From a virus: DNA of 23,601 bases. Positions within the stretch are counted from its first letter, which is position 1, and each line of letters opens with the position of its first letter. Below the pieces are notes generated by a model that saw nothing but the letters and a program-made list of their open reading frames with translations, searched no databases and was not told the origin of the DNA. The stretch lies in the IMG/VR virus record IMGVR_UViG_3300028025_000379, positions 1 to 23,601 of that record; one strand, written 5' to 3'. This document shows, piece after piece, positions 1-7,126 of this stretch. A program made the position numbers and the translations under genes.

Positions 1-1
1 A

Positions 2-163
2 TATAAACTCTACCTAGAAGGCCCAGAGCGCACATTAGCAAATGGTGTGATGCGTGTTGAAGATGGGGCATTGATTCCTTTTTCTTTGGACAACCGTGAC
101 TACCAAGCCTATTTGAAATGGTTAGAAGAAGGCAATACACCCCTGCCTGCTGAGGAACAATGA
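2..163 (+). CDS. 3' end of a hypothetical phage protein (partial)
   Basis: An open frame enters from the left edge and ends with TGA at 161-163; 53 residues are visible. The end of the protein contains RVEDGALIPFSLDNRDYQ and then LKWLEEGNTPLPAEE. The pattern of acidic, proline-containing text around 'YxxYLxWLxEGNTPxPA' is common at the C-termini of small phage proteins near tail or lysis genes, but no function is established. Its stop overlaps the start of the next gene, so it belongs to the same transcription unit. The start lies outside the window. Confidence 0.6.
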   Translation, partial: YKLYLEGPERTLANGVMRVEDGALIPFSLDNRDYQAYLKWLEEGNTPLPAEEQ

Positions 164-339
164 TGCCTACAGTTGATGCCACAGATGCACGACTGTCTTC
201 CCATGAAGAGGTGTGTGCATTAAGATATGAAATTATTAATGCTCGTCTTAAACGACTAGAAAGTATATTGGTAACAGCATGTGGTATATTATTAACCAGT
301 ATGGGAGGTGTTGTTTTCACTTTGATAACACACAAGTGA
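163..339 (+). CDS. small membrane protein with N-terminal helix, lysis-associated
   Basis: This 58-residue protein has a charged helical first half (about residues 12-33, HEEVCALRYEIINARLKRLE) and one membrane segment (about 35-55, rich in L, I, G, V). That layout, a short cytoplasmic coiled coil followed by a C-terminal membrane helix, recalls XhlA-type haemolysin/holin accessory proteins, although sequence identity to that family cannot be tested here. Two ATGs stand in tandem at 160 and 163; GAGGAAC just upstream favours 163, and the first ATG makes a 4-base overlap with the previous stop. It is the first gene of a block that includes the holin and endolysin, so a role in lysis is inferred from position. 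Confidence 0.7.
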   Translation: MPTVDATDARLSSHEEVCALRYEIINARLKRLESILVTACGILLTSMGGVVFTLITHK

Positions 340-340
340 T

Positions 341-1051
341 ATGCCATTAGCCATACTAGCTGCTGCAAATGCTGCTGTTAAGGCTATTCAACAGGGATGT
401 GAGCTTTATCAGGAATACAAAGGAACTGTTTTACAAGCCAAAAAAACCTTAGACACTGCCGTAGGTATTGCCAAGGAAGTTTCAGGGGCTTCTAGGGGCT
501 TCTGGGGCTTTCTAAAGGGCAAATTCTTTGGGGAGGAAAAGCCTGTTATACAGGTTGAAGCTAAACCTCCTGAAAAGAAGGCTAAGAAAGTTCCGATAGA
601 CAGGGATGAATTGTCCATAACATTGGACATCATTGCTCAGCTTAAGGTGTTCTTCTCATGTATGACACAGCTTAAGCAAAAGCTGGCAGATGCAGAGCTA
701 CACAGCCTAGATGCTAAGAGTGATGCTGACCTCCTAAGTAGCTCAGTAGATATTGAGTATGCTATGACAGAGGTGGCTAAGCTTCAAAAGCAGATAAGAG
801 AAACAATGGTGTATCAAATAGGCGGAGACTTAGGAGACCTATACACCAAGGTGGTTAAGAGAGTAGGGATAATACAAGAACAACAAGAAGCAGCTAGGCT
901 GGTGGCTCTGAGAAAGAAGAAAGAAGAAGAGGCTATTAAAGCCCAACAAACAGCCAAGCGTCATAAGCGTTTAGCTATAGCAGCAATAGTAATACTTATA
1001 ACGGCGGAAACATGGGGACTAATGGCAGCGATAGTGATAGCAAATACATAA
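341..1051 (+). CDS. hypothetical coiled-coil protein with C-terminal membrane anchor
   Basis: This 236-residue protein starts with an Ala-rich amphipathic segment (1-30), then a Lys/Glu/Pro linker (about 65-90), a long helical region (about 90-205, ending in a charged KKKEEEAIKAQQ stretch) and one membrane helix at the C-terminus (about 210-232). I do not recognise a catalytic motif. Tail-anchored helical proteins of this kind occur beside lysis genes in environmental podoviruses; a structural or lysis role is possible. The ribosome binding site is weak and the start is one base after the previous stop, which suggests translational coupling. The last 40 bases overlap the next small gene in another frame. 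Confidence 0.6.
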   Translation: MPLAILAAANAAVKAIQQGCELYQEYKGTVLQAKKTLDTAVGIAKEVSGASRGFWGFLKGKFFGEEKPVIQVEAKPPEKKAKKVPIDRDELSITLDIIAQLKVFFSCMTQLKQKLADAELHSLDAKSDADLLSSSVDIEYAMTEVAKLQKQIRETMVYQIGGDLGDLYTKVVKRVGIIQEQQEAARLVALRKKKEEEAIKAQQTAKRHKRLAIAAIVILITAETWGLMAAIVIANT

Positions 1052-1164
1052 GCTTTCTTGTTCTTATGACTCTCTTGTGGTTCATCATCCTTCCCTTTGA
1101 GTTGCATATGTACATCAAGGTGAATAAGGCAGTGGCTATGTGTGAAAGGAAAGCAAATGAATGA
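1012..1164 (+). CDS. 50-residue single-pass membrane protein, possible spanin-like lysis protein
   Basis: This short gene begins at ATG 1012 inside the end of the preceding gene (overlap of 40 bases) and ends with TGA at 1162-1164 inside the start of the holin gene. The product has a polar N-terminus (MGTNGSDSDSKY), a membrane helix at about residues 13-32 (ISFLVLMTLLWFIILPFELH) and a short basic tail. Overlapping in different frames on both sides, together with a single membrane helix beside holin and endolysin, is typical of spanin or holin-accessory genes. No lipobox is visible, so it would not be an o-spanin. The function is inferred from place and topology only. Confidence 0.55.
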   Translation: MGTNGSDSDSKYISFLVLMTLLWFIILPFELHMYIKVNKAVAMCERKANE

Positions 1165-1606
1165 TTTATTAAACCTGCTCAAAGGAGCAGCTCCTGCATT
1201 GGCAACGGCAGTGGCTGGCCCTATGGGTGGTATGGCTATCAAGGCTATAGCAGACAAGCTTGGTGTTCCTCCTTCTGTAAGCGAGGTGACTAAAGCTTTG
1301 GAAGCAGACCCAGAGCTGGCCTTGAAGCTTAAAGAAATTGACACACGTGCCTTTGAAGCTGAGACTAAAGCAGTATCAGAGCGTTGGCAAGCAGACATGG
1401 CTTCTGATAGTTGGCTGTCTAAGAACATTAGACCAATGACTCTCATTGCCATCTTTGTTGCCTACTTCTTATTTGCTGCATTGAGTGCTGGTGGTATCAA
1501 TGTCAATGAGTCTTATGTTAAATTGTTAGGTGAATGGGGTCAGCTTATTATGCTGGCTTATTTTGGTGGCAGAACAGCCGAGAAAATTATGGAGAAAAAG
1601 AAATGA
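1157..1606 (+). CDS. holin of the three-TM (GTA holin) type
   Basis: This 149-residue protein forms membrane lesions that release the endolysin. An N-terminal hydrophobic Ala/Gly-rich segment (about 8-37) is followed by a charged helix with KALEADPELALKLKEID (about 48-75), a conserved 'W...NIRP' turn (about 94-99), and two membrane helices (about 100-117 and 128-142), ending in basic residues. The order helix, RP turn, two TM helices and basic tail is the signature of the 'holin of 3TMs, for gene-transfer release' family. ATG 1157 is preferred over the in-frame GTG at 1142 because AAAGGAAAG lies just before it. The next gene overlaps by 4 bases. Confidence 0.8.
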   Translation: MNDLLNLLKGAAPALATAVAGPMGGMAIKAIADKLGVPPSVSEVTKALEADPELALKLKEIDTRAFEAETKAVSERWQADMASDSWLSKNIRPMTLIAIFVAYFLFAALSAGGINVNESYVKLLGEWGQLIMLAYFGGRTAEKIMEKKK

Positions 1607-1887
1607 AAGAACTATTCCAACAATGGATTAACAAGTCTCCTCTTACAGAGCAAGAGATTGAAGTGAGAACATGGGCTTTTGTTGTTCGTTCAATTACCTG
1701 CATGGTGATGATCATTGCCTTTGGTGTGCTGTGGCTCATTGGCTTTGAAGAGCAAACAGGTGACTTAGCTCCTATTGATGCTGTGTTCCTAGAGATTTTG
1801 AAGGCCATTGCTTTCATGGGTGTTGGTGCTATGGGTGCTATCTCTGGACGTAAAGGTTCTGCTGCACCTGCTAAAGAAGGAGAGTGA
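1603..1887 (+). CDS. two-TM membrane protein next to holin
   Basis: This 94-residue protein starts at ATG 1603, overlapping the holin stop as ATGA. After a polar helix (1-20) come two hydrophobic segments (about 25-46, WAFVVRSITCMVMIIAFGVLW, trimmed at its end; and about 63-82, with IAFMGVGAMGAISG), then a basic tail. It could be a second holin, an antiholin or a pinholin-like partner; the sequence alone does not decide. An earlier in-frame ATG at 1534 lies deep in the holin gene and has no advantage, so it was not used. The start of the endolysin lies 1 base beyond its stop. Confidence 0.7.
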   Translation: MKELFQQWINKSPLTEQEIEVRTWAFVVRSITCMVMIIAFGVLWLIGFEEQTGDLAPIDAVFLEILKAIAFMGVGAMGAISGRKGSAAPAKEGE

Positions 1888-1888
1888 T

Positions 1889-2356
1889 ATGACACAACTG
1901 AGTAAGAACTTTTCATTGGCTGAGTTTACAAAGAGCGAGACAGCTACACGTAAGGGCCTTGATAACACCCCTACACCAGAGGTGATTCAGAATTTACAGA
2001 AGCTTGTGGATAACATCATCCAGCCAATCAGAGAAACTATTGGTAAGCCCATCAAGATTAACTCAGGCTATAGAGCACCAGAAGTTAATGCTTCCGTTGG
2101 TGGCTCCAAGACTTCTGACCATTGCAAAGGACAAGCAGCTGACATTGAAATCAATGGTATGGCTAATGGGGATTTAGCTCAATACATTGTGGATAACTAC
2201 AAGTTTACACAGGTGATACTGGAGTTTTATACAGCTGGTATTCCAGACAGTGGTTGGGTGCATGTCTCCTACGACCCTAACAACTTGAAGTGTGAAGCTT
2301 TGACAGCTGTTAAGCAAGACGGCAAGACTGTCTACCTTAAGGGCCTGCACAAATGA
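1889..2356 (+). CDS. endolysin, peptidase M15 family (D-Ala-D-Ala carboxypeptidase-like)
   Basis: This 155-residue enzyme should cut peptide cross-links in peptidoglycan at host lysis. The zinc site of the M15_3 family is visible: SDHCKGQAAD at about residues 76-85 (ligands H78 and D85) and a second histidine in WVHVSY (H125); a glutamate in VILEF (about 112) could be the general base. The N-terminal NFSLAEFTKSETA is also typical of this family. There is no signal peptide, so export depends on the holin encoded upstream. The start was chosen at ATG 1889 because AAGGAGAG lies 5 bases upstream; an upstream in-frame ATG at 1808 is inside the previous gene. Confidence 0.88.
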   Translation: MTQLSKNFSLAEFTKSETATRKGLDNTPTPEVIQNLQKLVDNIIQPIRETIGKPIKINSGYRAPEVNASVGGSKTSDHCKGQAADIEINGMANGDLAQYIVDNYKFTQVILEFYTAGIPDSGWVHVSYDPNNLKCEALTAVKQDGKTVYLKGLHK

Positions 2357-2631
2357 AAGACAGCAGACTTGAAAGAGCAGGGGTGTCTGGCTATAACAAG
2401 CCAAAGAAGACACCAAGCCATCCAACAAAGAGCCATGTTGTTGTAGCCAAGAGTGGTGATCAGGTGAAGACCATCCGCTTTGGACAACAAGGCGTGTCAG
2501 GTAGTCCTAAAAAAGAAGGAGAGTCTGAGTCTTACAAGAACAGAAGAGAATCGTTTAAGGCACGACATGCCTCTAACATATCCAAAGGCAAGATGAGTGC
2601 CGCATATTGGGCAGATAAGGTGAAGTGGTAA
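2353..2631 (+). CDS. small basic phage protein (DUF6321-like)
   Basis: This 92-residue protein overlaps the endolysin stop by 4 bases. It is rich in Lys, Arg, Ser and Gly, with MKDSRLERAGVSGYNKPK at the start, IRFGQQGVSG in the middle and a C-terminal block ending MSAAYWADKVKW. This combination is recurrent in environmental phages and some large eukaryotic viruses; I recall it as DUF6321, but could not check the name. No enzyme motif is present. High basicity suggests nucleic-acid binding or a virion-internal role, which is inference. It heads a run of four small basic genes. Confidence 0.72.
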   Translation: MKDSRLERAGVSGYNKPKKTPSHPTKSHVVVAKSGDQVKTIRFGQQGVSGSPKKEGESESYKNRRESFKARHASNISKGKMSAAYWADKVKW

Positions 2632-2807
2632 TGGCTACCAAGTCTAAAGTGAATGAAGCTGGTAACTACACCAAGCCAACAATGCGTAAGTCTTTGTTCA
2701 ACAAGATAAAGGCTGGCACTAGGGGTGGTGAAGCTGGACAGTGGAGTGCTAGAAAAGCACAGCTGCTGGCTAAGGAATATAAAGATGCTGGTGGGGGTTA
2801 CAAATGA
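2631..2807 (+). CDS. small basic phage protein
   Basis: This is a 58-residue Lys/Gly-rich protein. The start is ATG 2631, sharing one base with the previous TAA (TAATG), which implies coupled translation; the upstream in-frame GTG at 2625 lies inside the preceding gene. The C-terminal part, GGEAGQWSARKAQLLAKEY followed by a Gly-rich end, is a pattern I associate with small proteins encoded next to tail or lysis genes in environmental phages. No function is known to me. The composition fits DNA binding or a packaged protein. Confidence 0.68.
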   Translation: MATKSKVNEAGNYTKPTMRKSLFNKIKAGTRGGEAGQWSARKAQLLAKEYKDAGGGYK

Positions 2808-3037
2808 AAGCTCCTCAGAAGTCCCTAAAAGATTGGACAGACCAGAAGTGGCAGACCAAAAGTGGTAAGCCTTCTAGCCAAACAGGTGAAAGATATTTAC
2901 CAGAGAAGGCTATCAAAGCTTTAACCCCTGCTGAGTATGCTGCAACAACAAGGGCCAAGAAAGCTGGTAAGGCTAAAGGCAAGCAGTTTGTCAAGCAGCC
3001 ACAGAAGATTGCAGAGAAGACAGCCAAGTTTAGATAA
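2804..3037 (+). CDS. small basic phage protein (DUF5872-like, name uncertain)
   Basis: This 77-residue protein starts with ATG 2804 overlapping the previous stop (ATGA). Its core, WQTKSGKPSSQTGERYLP followed by KAIKALTPAEYAATTRAKK, is a conserved block in small proteins of phages and large viruses; I believe it is called DUF5872 but could not verify. The rest is Lys-rich. It has no catalytic motif or membrane segment. It is the third of four consecutive basic proteins, all translated in a chain. Confidence 0.7.
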   Translation: MKAPQKSLKDWTDQKWQTKSGKPSSQTGERYLPEKAIKALTPAEYAATTRAKKAGKAKGKQFVKQPQKIAEKTAKFR

Positions 3038-3045
3038 GGAAACAT

Positions 3046-3213
3046 ATGAAACAAACTAAGAAACAAACAGCCAAAATTGGCAAAGTGATGCATGAATACA
3101 AGACAGGAACTCTGCATTCAGGCAAGGGTGGCAAGGTTGTCACCAACCCAAAGCAAGCCATTGCTATCAGCATGTCTGAAGCAGGCATGAAGAAAAGTAA
3201 GAAAAAGACTTGA
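3046..3213 (+). CDS. small basic protein, DUF6496-like
   Basis: This 55-residue protein has a good ribosome binding site (AAGGAA, 3037-3042). The segment KVMHEYKTGTLHSGKGG followed by VTNPKQAIAIS and a Lys-rich tail matches my memory of DUF6496, a family of short proteins in phages and bacteria whose role is unknown. Its stop codon TGA (3211-3213) lies inside the -35 box of the promoter that drives the tail genes, so the 3' end of the gene is constrained by a regulatory function as well. Confidence 0.75.
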   Translation: MKQTKKQTAKIGKVMHEYKTGTLHSGKGGKVVTNPKQAIAISMSEAGMKKSKKKT

Positions 3214-3238
3214 CAAAACAAGCAATAGCTGTTATAAT
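3210..3238 (+). promoter_or_regulatory. perfect sigma-70-type promoter for the tail/virion genes
   Basis: TTGACA at 3210-3215 and TATAAT at 3233-3238 are both exact consensus boxes separated by exactly 17 bases. The promoter lies at the only long gap in the + strand arm and faces the tail tube gene at 3310, giving a leader of about 65 bases. This suggests transcription of the structural genes by the host housekeeping RNA polymerase. Confidence 0.85.
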
Positions 3239-3239
3239 A

Positions 3240-3253
3240 GTACTTAGTAGTAC
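3240..3253 (+). promoter_or_regulatory. inverted repeat at the transcription start (possible operator)
   Basis: GTACT (3240-3244) and AGTAC (3249-3253) form an inverted repeat around TAGT, beginning 1 base after the -10 box, where transcription would start. A protein bound here would block the promoter. The arms are only 5 bases, so chance is possible. Confidence 0.3.
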
Positions 3254-3283
3254 ATAACAAGAGTAATAGTTATTAACATTATT

Positions 3284-3296
3284 ATGTATAATACAT
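3284..3296 (+). promoter_or_regulatory. AT-rich perfect inverted repeat in the leader of the tail operon
   Basis: ATGTAT (3284-3289), a single A, and ATACAT (3291-3296) form a perfect inverted repeat containing a second TATAAT (3287-3292). No good -35 box lies 16-18 bases upstream. It may be an operator, a weak second promoter, or simply AT-rich leader. The ribosome binding site AAGGAAC of the next gene follows directly. Confidence 0.3.
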
Positions 3297-3309
3297 ATAA
3301 GGAACTTAG

Positions 3310-3960
3310 ATGACATACTTAGAAGCTGTCAATAGTGTACTTAGAAGACTAAGAGAGCGTGAAGTGACGTCTGTCTCTGAGACTTCTTATAGTAGACTCA
3401 TTGGTGATTTTGTTAATGATGCCCGGAATGAAGTAGAGAATGCTTGGAACTGGAGCAGTCTGCGTACAACTCTTACACTAACAACTACCGCTGATGTGTT
3501 TAACTATGAGCTGAATGGTAGCCAGAATAATTTCAATGTTATTGATGTTGTTAACGACACCACTAACACATTCATGGAATACAAAACTGGACAAGAGTTT
3601 GATAAGCTCTTCTTGACACAAGAGCCTACCTCTAAAGGTGCTCCAACTGACTACAACTGGAACGGTGTTAGCACTGATGGTGATACACAGGTTGACATCT
3701 ATCCAATCCCTGATGGTGTGTATAGCATTCGCTTTAACGTGTTGTTAAGAAACACTGACCTAACCTCTGACAGTAATGTCATTCAAGTTCCACATCGTCC
3801 TGTTGTGTTGTTAGCTTTTGCTAGAGCAGTGGAAGAACGTGGTGAAGATGGTGGCAACAGCAGTCAATATGCTTATGGTACAGGTATGAGAGCCTTGGCA
3901 GATGAGATTGCTTATGATGCTGCACGTAGACCAGAAGACACTATTTGGTATCCAGTATGA
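3310..3960 (+). CDS. tail tube protein A / head-tail adaptor (T7 gp11-like)
   Basis: This 216-residue protein forms the ring between portal and nozzle in T7-like short tails. The N-terminus MTYLEAVNSVLRRLRE and the following segment (NDARNEVENAWNWSSLR, about 36-52) are typical of the tail tubular protein A family, as are the mid-protein 'IYPIPDG' turn and the C-terminal helix with ALADEIAYDAARRPEDTIW. Length is close to T7 gp11 (196). It is the first gene after the promoter at 3210-3238 and uses AAGGAAC upstream of ATG. Its last base overlaps the nozzle gene (ATGA), matching the gp11-gp12 order of T7. Assignment rests on motif recall and synteny. Confidence 0.8.
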   Translation: MTYLEAVNSVLRRLREREVTSVSETSYSRLIGDFVNDARNEVENAWNWSSLRTTLTLTTTADVFNYELNGSQNNFNVIDVVNDTTNTFMEYKTGQEFDKLFLTQEPTSKGAPTDYNWNGVSTDGDTQVDIYPIPDGVYSIRFNVLLRNTDLTSDSNVIQVPHRPVVLLAFARAVEERGEDGGNSSQYAYGTGMRALADEIAYDAARRPEDTIWYPV

Positions 3961-5561
3961 AAGAACTTAAGTCTGCTTCAGTAGGTGCTCCGGGTTTCTT
4001 TGGGTTGAACACTCAAAGCTCTGGGGCTTTGTTGTCTGACGGATTTGCCCTTGTTGCTAACAACTGTGTTATTGATAAGTATGGACGATTAGGCGCACGT
4101 AAGGGATGGGTTATGCGTACCACTGGTGGTAGTACACCATTAGCTGGCAATCCAATTAAGAGCATCTTTGAATATGTTAATGCTGATGGAACCATTGACT
4201 ACATCAGTGCTGGTAATAATAAGCTGTTTAGAGCTGGTATTGCTGGTGCATTGACAGACATCACCCCTGCTGGTTACACTGTCACAGCTGACAACTGGCA
4301 GATGGTTTCTCTTAATGACCATGCTCTCATTGTACAAAAGAGCCATGAGCCTATTGTCTTTACAAGAGAGACAGGAAGTCTTGTTGTTACTAAACTTGTA
4401 AGTCACGGCTCTGATCACGGCGGTGCTTCCTTTGCTAGTCCAGTGTTTGGTACAGGTACAGGTAATGGCCCTAATGCAGCATTGGCTGCTTATGGACGTT
4501 TCTGGGTGATTAGTACAAACAATAATAAGACCACCCTCTATTGGTCAACAGACATTGCTGACACACATTTTCCTACGTTTGATACGGGAGCATCAAGAAC
4601 ATCTGGTAGCATGAACATGTCTGCCAAGCTTCCTAACAACGTAGACGAGGCTGTTGGCCTTGCTGCACATAACGGCTACATCATTGTGTTCTTTAAGCAG
4701 AACATTGTTATGTTGCGTGGTAATGATGATAACTTCTCAAACCCCTCCACCATGTATGTGCAAGATGTCTTGCCCGGTGTAGGCTGTATTGCTAGAGACT
4801 CCATTCAAAAGACAGGCAACGATTTGTTGTTCTTGTCTTCTTCTGGTGTAAGAAGTCTTGGTCGTACTATTCAAGAGAAGAGTATGCCAATGAGAGACCT
4901 CACAGCTAATGTGCGTGATGACATCTTCTCTTACATTGAAGCAACCAACATGGATGATGTAAGAAGCTGCTACTCAGAGAAGTATGCCTTCTACTTGTTA
5001 AGCTTCCCTTCCACTGCTTCCCCTGCTGTCTATTGCATTGACCTTAGAAAGCCTTTAGAGGATGGCTCTGCACGTATAACATCATGGCTTGGCTATACAG
5101 GCTATGCATTATGTTCATGCAGAAGTGGAACATTATATGTTGGTAAGCCTAATGGTATTGGTGAATATTTTGGTTATCAAGACAATGGTGTCAAATATCA
5201 ATTCACATATTATACCAACCATTTCAACTTTGAACAACCAACAACTAACAAGATTGCTAAGAACTTAGGCATTGTGCTAATTGGTGGCGGTGGACAGAGA
5301 CTAGTTGCTAAGCTTGGCTTTGACTTCTCTACTATTTACAGCTCCTACCCCATCTCTGTAACACAGGGAGACTATGCTGAATATAACGTAGCTGAATATA
5401 ACATTGCTGAATATAGCTCTGGTGTATTCATTGAGAATGCTAAGACACCTGTTGGTGGTCAAGGCAAGATAATACAAATTGGATTTGAAGCAGAGGTTAA
5501 TGGTGCTCCATTGAGCATTCAGAAACTAGATGTGTTTGTTAAAACAGGAAAGAGTTATTAA
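3957..5561 (+). CDS. tail nozzle / tail tubular protein B (T7 gp12-like)
   Basis: This 534-residue, beta-rich protein would form the hexameric nozzle of the tail. Repeated W- and G-rich strands and the N-terminal GAPGFFGLNTQSSG and NNCVIDKYGRLGARKGW segments are typical of podoviral nozzle proteins of the beta-propeller type; T7 gp12 is longer (794). Near residue 475-490 a short tandem repeat, AEYNVAEYNIAEY, is seen, as in several relatives. The start ATG 3957 overlaps the previous stop; the GTG at 3945 is inside the previous gene. Order tube, nozzle, fibre agrees with a T7-like tail. Confidence 0.78.
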   Translation: MKELKSASVGAPGFFGLNTQSSGALLSDGFALVANNCVIDKYGRLGARKGWVMRTTGGSTPLAGNPIKSIFEYVNADGTIDYISAGNNKLFRAGIAGALTDITPAGYTVTADNWQMVSLNDHALIVQKSHEPIVFTRETGSLVVTKLVSHGSDHGGASFASPVFGTGTGNGPNAALAAYGRFWVISTNNNKTTLYWSTDIADTHFPTFDTGASRTSGSMNMSAKLPNNVDEAVGLAAHNGYIIVFFKQNIVMLRGNDDNFSNPSTMYVQDVLPGVGCIARDSIQKTGNDLLFLSSSGVRSLGRTIQEKSMPMRDLTANVRDDIFSYIEATNMDDVRSCYSEKYAFYLLSFPSTASPAVYCIDLRKPLEDGSARITSWLGYTGYALCSCRSGTLYVGKPNGIGEYFGYQDNGVKYQFTYYTNHFNFEQPTTNKIAKNLGIVLIGGGGQRLVAKLGFDFSTIYSSYPISVTQGDYAEYNVAEYNIAEYSSGVFIENAKTPVGGQGKIIQIGFEAEVNGAPLSIQKLDVFVKTGKSY

Positions 5562-5563
5562 CT

Positions 5564-6256
5564 ATGAGTAACTATACAAAGCTTACGTCTTATGATACAA
5601 AGGACGCTTTATCAACTGGTGATCCTTTAAAGCGTGTAAAGGGTACGGAGCTGGATGATGAGTTTGATGCCATCTCTACAGCCATTGCTACTAAGGCTGA
5701 CACTACATCGCCTAGTTTCTCAGGAACACCTACAGTTCCTACAGCTACGTCTGGTACTAACACAACACAGGCTGCTTCAACTTCTTTTGTACAAACTGCA
5801 ATTGCTGCTGCAAAAGAAGCACTATATCCTGTAGGAACAATCTATACAAACATTTCAGTGAGCACCAACCCTGCAACATTGTTTGGCTTTGGTACATGGG
5901 TGGCTATTGCTGGTAGAGTTGTTGTTGGCCTTGATGCTGCTGATGCTGCTTTTGATACAGCTGGAGAAACTGGTGGTAGCAAAGACGCTATCGTTGTAAG
6001 CCACACTCACACGGCAACAGATTCTGGACATAACCATGCGCTGTACTACACAGGCGCTTACGGTACTGAAAATAATTCTGCAAACATGCTGTATCAAGGT
6101 TATGGGTATAACAACTATGTACAAAGCACAGAGCCAAACGCAGGTATTACTGGTTCTGGAGCTGCAAACATTTCAGTGTCTACAACAGGCTCATCAGCAA
6201 CTAACGCTAACTTGCAACCATACGTAGTTGCATACGTGTGGAAGAGAACAGCTTAA
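5564..6256 (+). CDS. tail fibre protein with collar-type C-terminal domain
   Basis: This 230-residue protein has an N-terminal helical segment (KGTELDDEFDAISTAIATKA, about 27-46) of the kind that attaches fibres to the nozzle, a Thr/Ser/Pro-rich linker (about 47-75), and a C-terminal domain starting YPVGTIYTN (about 88) with a GGSKDAIVVSHTHTATDSGH stretch. Two HxH motifs (H147/H149 and H156/H158) resemble the metal-binding HxH sites of trimeric collar/short tail fibres such as T4 gp12. It ends with a conserved 'NLQPYVVAYVWKR' segment of the same family. Host receptor binding is the likely role. It is short, so a second, separate receptor-binding protein may exist outside the window. Stop codons are doubled (TAATAA). 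Confidence 0.78.
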   Translation: MSNYTKLTSYDTKDALSTGDPLKRVKGTELDDEFDAISTAIATKADTTSPSFSGTPTVPTATSGTNTTQAASTSFVQTAIAAAKEALYPVGTIYTNISVSTNPATLFGFGTWVAIAGRVVVGLDAADAAFDTAGETGGSKDAIVVSHTHTATDSGHNHALYYTGAYGTENNSANMLYQGYGYNNYVQSTEPNAGITGSGAANISVSTTGSSATNANLQPYVVAYVWKRTA

Positions 6257-6268
6257 TAAGGAAACGAT

Positions 6269-7117
6269 ATGGGATTTCTAACAGACGTTATTGATAAGTT
6301 TACTGGCGTAAGTGCAGCTAAAGAAGCAGGTCAGGCTAACATTGAAGCTGCTAAGATTGCAGCAGAAAGTGCCAAGTTCAAACCATACAGCCTGACAACA
6401 GGCTTTGGTAGGGGCTTCTTTGATACTGAGAAAGGCACAGCTGGTTATGAAATTGATCCAAGGCTTGCTGCCTTTAGAGATCAGCTTTATGGGCAGGCAG
6501 AACAAACACTGGCACAGCTAGGCAGTACCAACCCACAGGCTGAAGCTGCTAAGTATGTTGAACAACAGATGGGACTTTTGCAGCCTACAAGAGCAGCAGA
6601 AGATGTTACGAATAGACTGAACGCTTTAGGCTCTGGTCGTATTGGCCTTGGTGTTTCAGGTGGCTATGTTGGTGGTGGAGAAGGCTTGCTCAATCCAGAC
6701 CAGTTTGCTACCAACTTAGCACGTGAGAGAGCCAATGCTGAGATTGCTGCACGAGGCACTGAGTATGGACAGAACATCTATGACAAGATGTTGTCTAGAG
6801 GAACAGGTATGCTTCAGACGGGCCTTGGCTTGGAAGAGCTGGGAATGAAGCCATTGACAATGGGTGCTGACATTGGTAACAAAGCTTCCATCTCTGGTGC
6901 TCAAGCTGGTCAAGCATTATTAGCTGGTGGACAGGCAGCTGCTAATGCCAACTTAGCTGGTGGTATTTCACAGGCTAGATTCTTGCAGAATGCTGTTGGT
7001 GGTGCTGCTGGTTTAGATTATAAGAATTTTAAAAATCCATTCAGTGGTATGTTCACTTCTGGTGGTAGCGACTATGGCATGGGTTCTGATACCGCTAAAC
7101 TAATTGGTCTTGTTTAA
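6269..7117 (+). CDS. putative internal virion / DNA ejection protein 1
   Basis: This 282-residue protein has a good ribosome binding site (TAAGGAAAC). The N-terminus has an amphipathic helix and an Ala-rich segment (15-35), then a helical region with DPRLAAFRDQLYGQAEQTLAQ (about 63-83), Gly-rich loops (about 125-140) and a long Ala/Gly-rich stretch (about 205-240). No enzyme motif is visible. The position directly after fibre and before two much larger helical proteins matches the gp14-gp15-gp16 ejection proteins of T7, of which gp14 is the smallest and membrane-inserting. Function is inferred from position and composition. Confidence 0.6.
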   Translation: MGFLTDVIDKFTGVSAAKEAGQANIEAAKIAAESAKFKPYSLTTGFGRGFFDTEKGTAGYEIDPRLAAFRDQLYGQAEQTLAQLGSTNPQAEAAKYVEQQMGLLQPTRAAEDVTNRLNALGSGRIGLGVSGGYVGGGEGLLNPDQFATNLARERANAEIAARGTEYGQNIYDKMLSRGTGMLQTGLGLEELGMKPLTMGADIGNKASISGAQAGQALLAGGQAAANANLAGGISQARFLQNAVGGAAGLDYKNFKNPFSGMFTSGGSDYGMGSDTAKLIGLV

Positions 7118-7126
7118 GGAAATAAT

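Noticed and set aside
961-1452. 163-codon open frame on the - strand opposite the lysis genes
   Set aside because: It is the reverse shadow of the + strand membrane and holin genes, with no binding site and low-complexity Ser/Ala content.
5375-5425. Tandem AEYN-type repeat in the nozzle protein as a mobile or phase-variable repeat
   Set aside because: Three short, diverged units coding for a structural strand repeat typical of this protein family; no perfect nucleotide repeat long enough for slippage.
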